From Crossaster papposus (lineage: Eukaryota > Echinodermata > Asteroidea > Velatida > Solasteridae): a stretch of 64,000 nt of DNA. The notes under the pieces were generated by a model. The model was not told where the DNA came from and ran no database searches. It worked only from the letters and a program-made list of their open reading frames with translations. Below, piece by piece: positions 62,296-64,000 of the stretch (positions are counted from its first letter, which is position 1; each line of letters begins with the position of its first letter). The DNA is taken from positions 310,001 through 374,000 of the forward strand of contig JBAIAA010000701.1 of NCBI GenBank assembly GCA_037893245.1, read 5' to 3'. Position numbers and translations under genes: made by a program.

Positions 62296-64000
62296 CTTGC
62301 AGTTAAACCCTTTAGATGGAATAAAATTAAGGACTATTAAAATAACACCAGTGTAAGGACACCTCAAGAAGTTTTATGTTTACATGATCAAATTTGGTTG
62401 CCATCACAGGGTTCCAGACTTGTAATCGAGTCATTCACATGCCACTTCACAAGTCAGTGCGGAAGTATAAAGAGGAACAATAACAAAGGCATGATTTTGT
62501 CAAAGTTCATTTCAATAGCTTGTGAGTTGACCAGAGACTAAATAACTTGTGATTGACTTGAGTGACCTGTGGTGACTTGTGACTGCCTCAATTACAACTG
62601 TGCAGGGTTTCCACTGAAATCTGAAAATCAAATCCCATGACTTTTCCAGAATTACAATATGACAATTTCCATGGCATTTATTGTAATTTTGCAGAGAAAT
62701 GTTGTTTGAAAATGATACTGATGAAAAGCTGATGTTGGGCTAATCATTTGTTCGCTTTTGAAAATGAGTTTTAATGAATAATGGCCTCCTCCTCCCCTTA
62801 CAGCCATCCAATCCACCCACTTTAATATATATCAACTATACCATCAGCAAAGAAAAGACTGTCCCAAAACAGAAGAACCCCCTTCAGAATGTCAAAGTAA
62901 TTCATTTGATATAAAGGGGTCACTATGCGGTCATAGCTAGCTCTGGAGGCAAGGGGCGCCAACCCTTTCAGTGTTCCAGCTCTAGTAAACCTAAAGCCAA
63001 AGATAGGTCTGCGAGTACAGTATAGACAAATTGATGTATGTATTGGAAACTGGAAGACTGCCATAGCCACTACTAATACTATAGACTGGCAAGGATAATG
63101 GCCTATAAATTGATCATTATTCCGATATCCCATCAAAAACGGCCCATCCAAAATAACCCTTTCGCAATCTTGATTTCCATGGTTTTTCCAAGACTTAACC
63201 AAAAATTCCCAATTTGTCATAGCTTGTCCATGACAACTTTTCTTTCCACTACTTTTCATGACCCATGGAAACCCTACATCAGACACTTCAAGTCTAAAAT
63301 ATGTCCAACGGCATATATGTGCAGGTCCAATTGGACCCTCTATTCTAAAGTAAACGGTAGAAAAAATGGGCCTATAATTTTAATTACATGGGAAAACAAA
63401 ATTATCCATTGGAACTTAAAGGGGTCGCAACGAGAAAGGATTTATTCCCTGCCCCTTCTCTCTCTCTCTAACAAAACAATTGTGTTAGGCCCGATAGCAT
63501 AGTACTATAAAAGCAGTACGCCTACCTTTGTAATTTGTTCTGGGTTTGTTTATTAACTGTTGAAGACCTCAATTACAGTATTTCTTAAATCTGGCTACAA
63601 ATCCCAAATGGCCTTGAATATAATGTCTTTCTTACTGAGCCAAACTAGTCCCACCAAGGCCCAAGTGAAATGTTATAAAGTCCGACATTTTCCTGTTTAT
63701 AGGCCTACTTAGGCTAAGCCTAAAGTTCTATACATTGAGTTTACCTACCCATTAAACAACAAATAACAAATTTGCTGGTAAATTTCTTTAGTTTTGGCAT
63801 GATTTTTCGATTTTAGTGAAGTTGATGGGTAGGCCCTACCTAGCATCATAAGCATGAGTGGGGAAAATAAATGGTTTTGGTCTATCACTGTCAAAATTTG
63901 TCAACTTAATTATGCCTGCCCTTGGGTGGTTATACACTCAATCAGTCAGCCGATTAGTGTCCCAAATTTCCGGACCCCAGCTTTTTTTATTATTATTTCG

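Larger units (their letters stand above)
59134..64000. repeat. Kinase array unit 7 (cut by window end)
   Basis: The first 4867 bp of a unit; it stops inside the presumed 5' UTR intron, so the array continues beyond the window. Variants noticed are G near 60035, C near 60227, and G near 62459 and C near 63027, the last two shared with unit 6. Confidence 0.95.

Noticed and set aside
18839-64000. Array as a pure assembly artefact
   Set aside because: Units differ by substitutions, small indels, an 18-bp loss and VNTR structure, with some variants shared by particular units. Read depth should still be checked.

Overview
This is eukaryotic, animal-type DNA: AT-rich, with GT-AG introns, CpG-rich promoter patches, MITEs and a SINE-like insert. 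Repeats of the TAGGCCTA type and a TTAA-flanked MITE starting AGGTAGTATACACC suggest a marine invertebrate deuterostome, perhaps a starfish or other echinoderm. That is an inference from repeat style only; no host marker gene is present.

Region A (1 to about 18.8 kb) is one very large DNA transposon. It is bounded by a long terminal inverted repeat: positions 1-430 pair with 18138-18567 with no net indel and no mismatch in the stretches compared. The repeat continues off the left edge of the window. Inside are two convergent genes. A 13-exon HECT E3 ubiquitin ligase (596-12501, +) splices into an unbroken 670-residue reading frame. A DDE integrase with a helix-turn-helix (15016-17563, -) has a small element inserted near its 5' end. 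Both genes are read inward from the TIRs. The inner tip of each TIR carries the same AAGATGGCGC (YY1-like) motif, so the repeat may supply a promoter to each gene. Two TTAA-flanked MITEs lie inside, one in HECT intron 7 and one between the genes.

Region B (18839-64000) is a head-to-tail array of a 6.71-6.72 kb unit: six complete copies and a seventh cut by the window end. Each unit carries a two-exon protein kinase gene on the minus strand. A 16-codon exon starting MPGRLRR joins in perfect phase to a long exon encoding a proline-rich PSQ-repeat region and a kinase domain with HCD and DLGNAC catalytic motifs. Each unit also has a G-rich VNTR beyond the gene's 3' end, an hAT-like MITE, a CpG-rich presumed promoter, and a degenerate tandem repeat of about 130-160 bp. 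Six encoded kinases have the same long-exon protein; copy 6 lacks one six-residue repeat. A few unit-specific and shared variants show that these are distinct copies, and their patchwork sharing suggests exchange between units.

The most novel parts are the HECT-plus-integrase transposon and the homogenised kinase array that abuts its right end.
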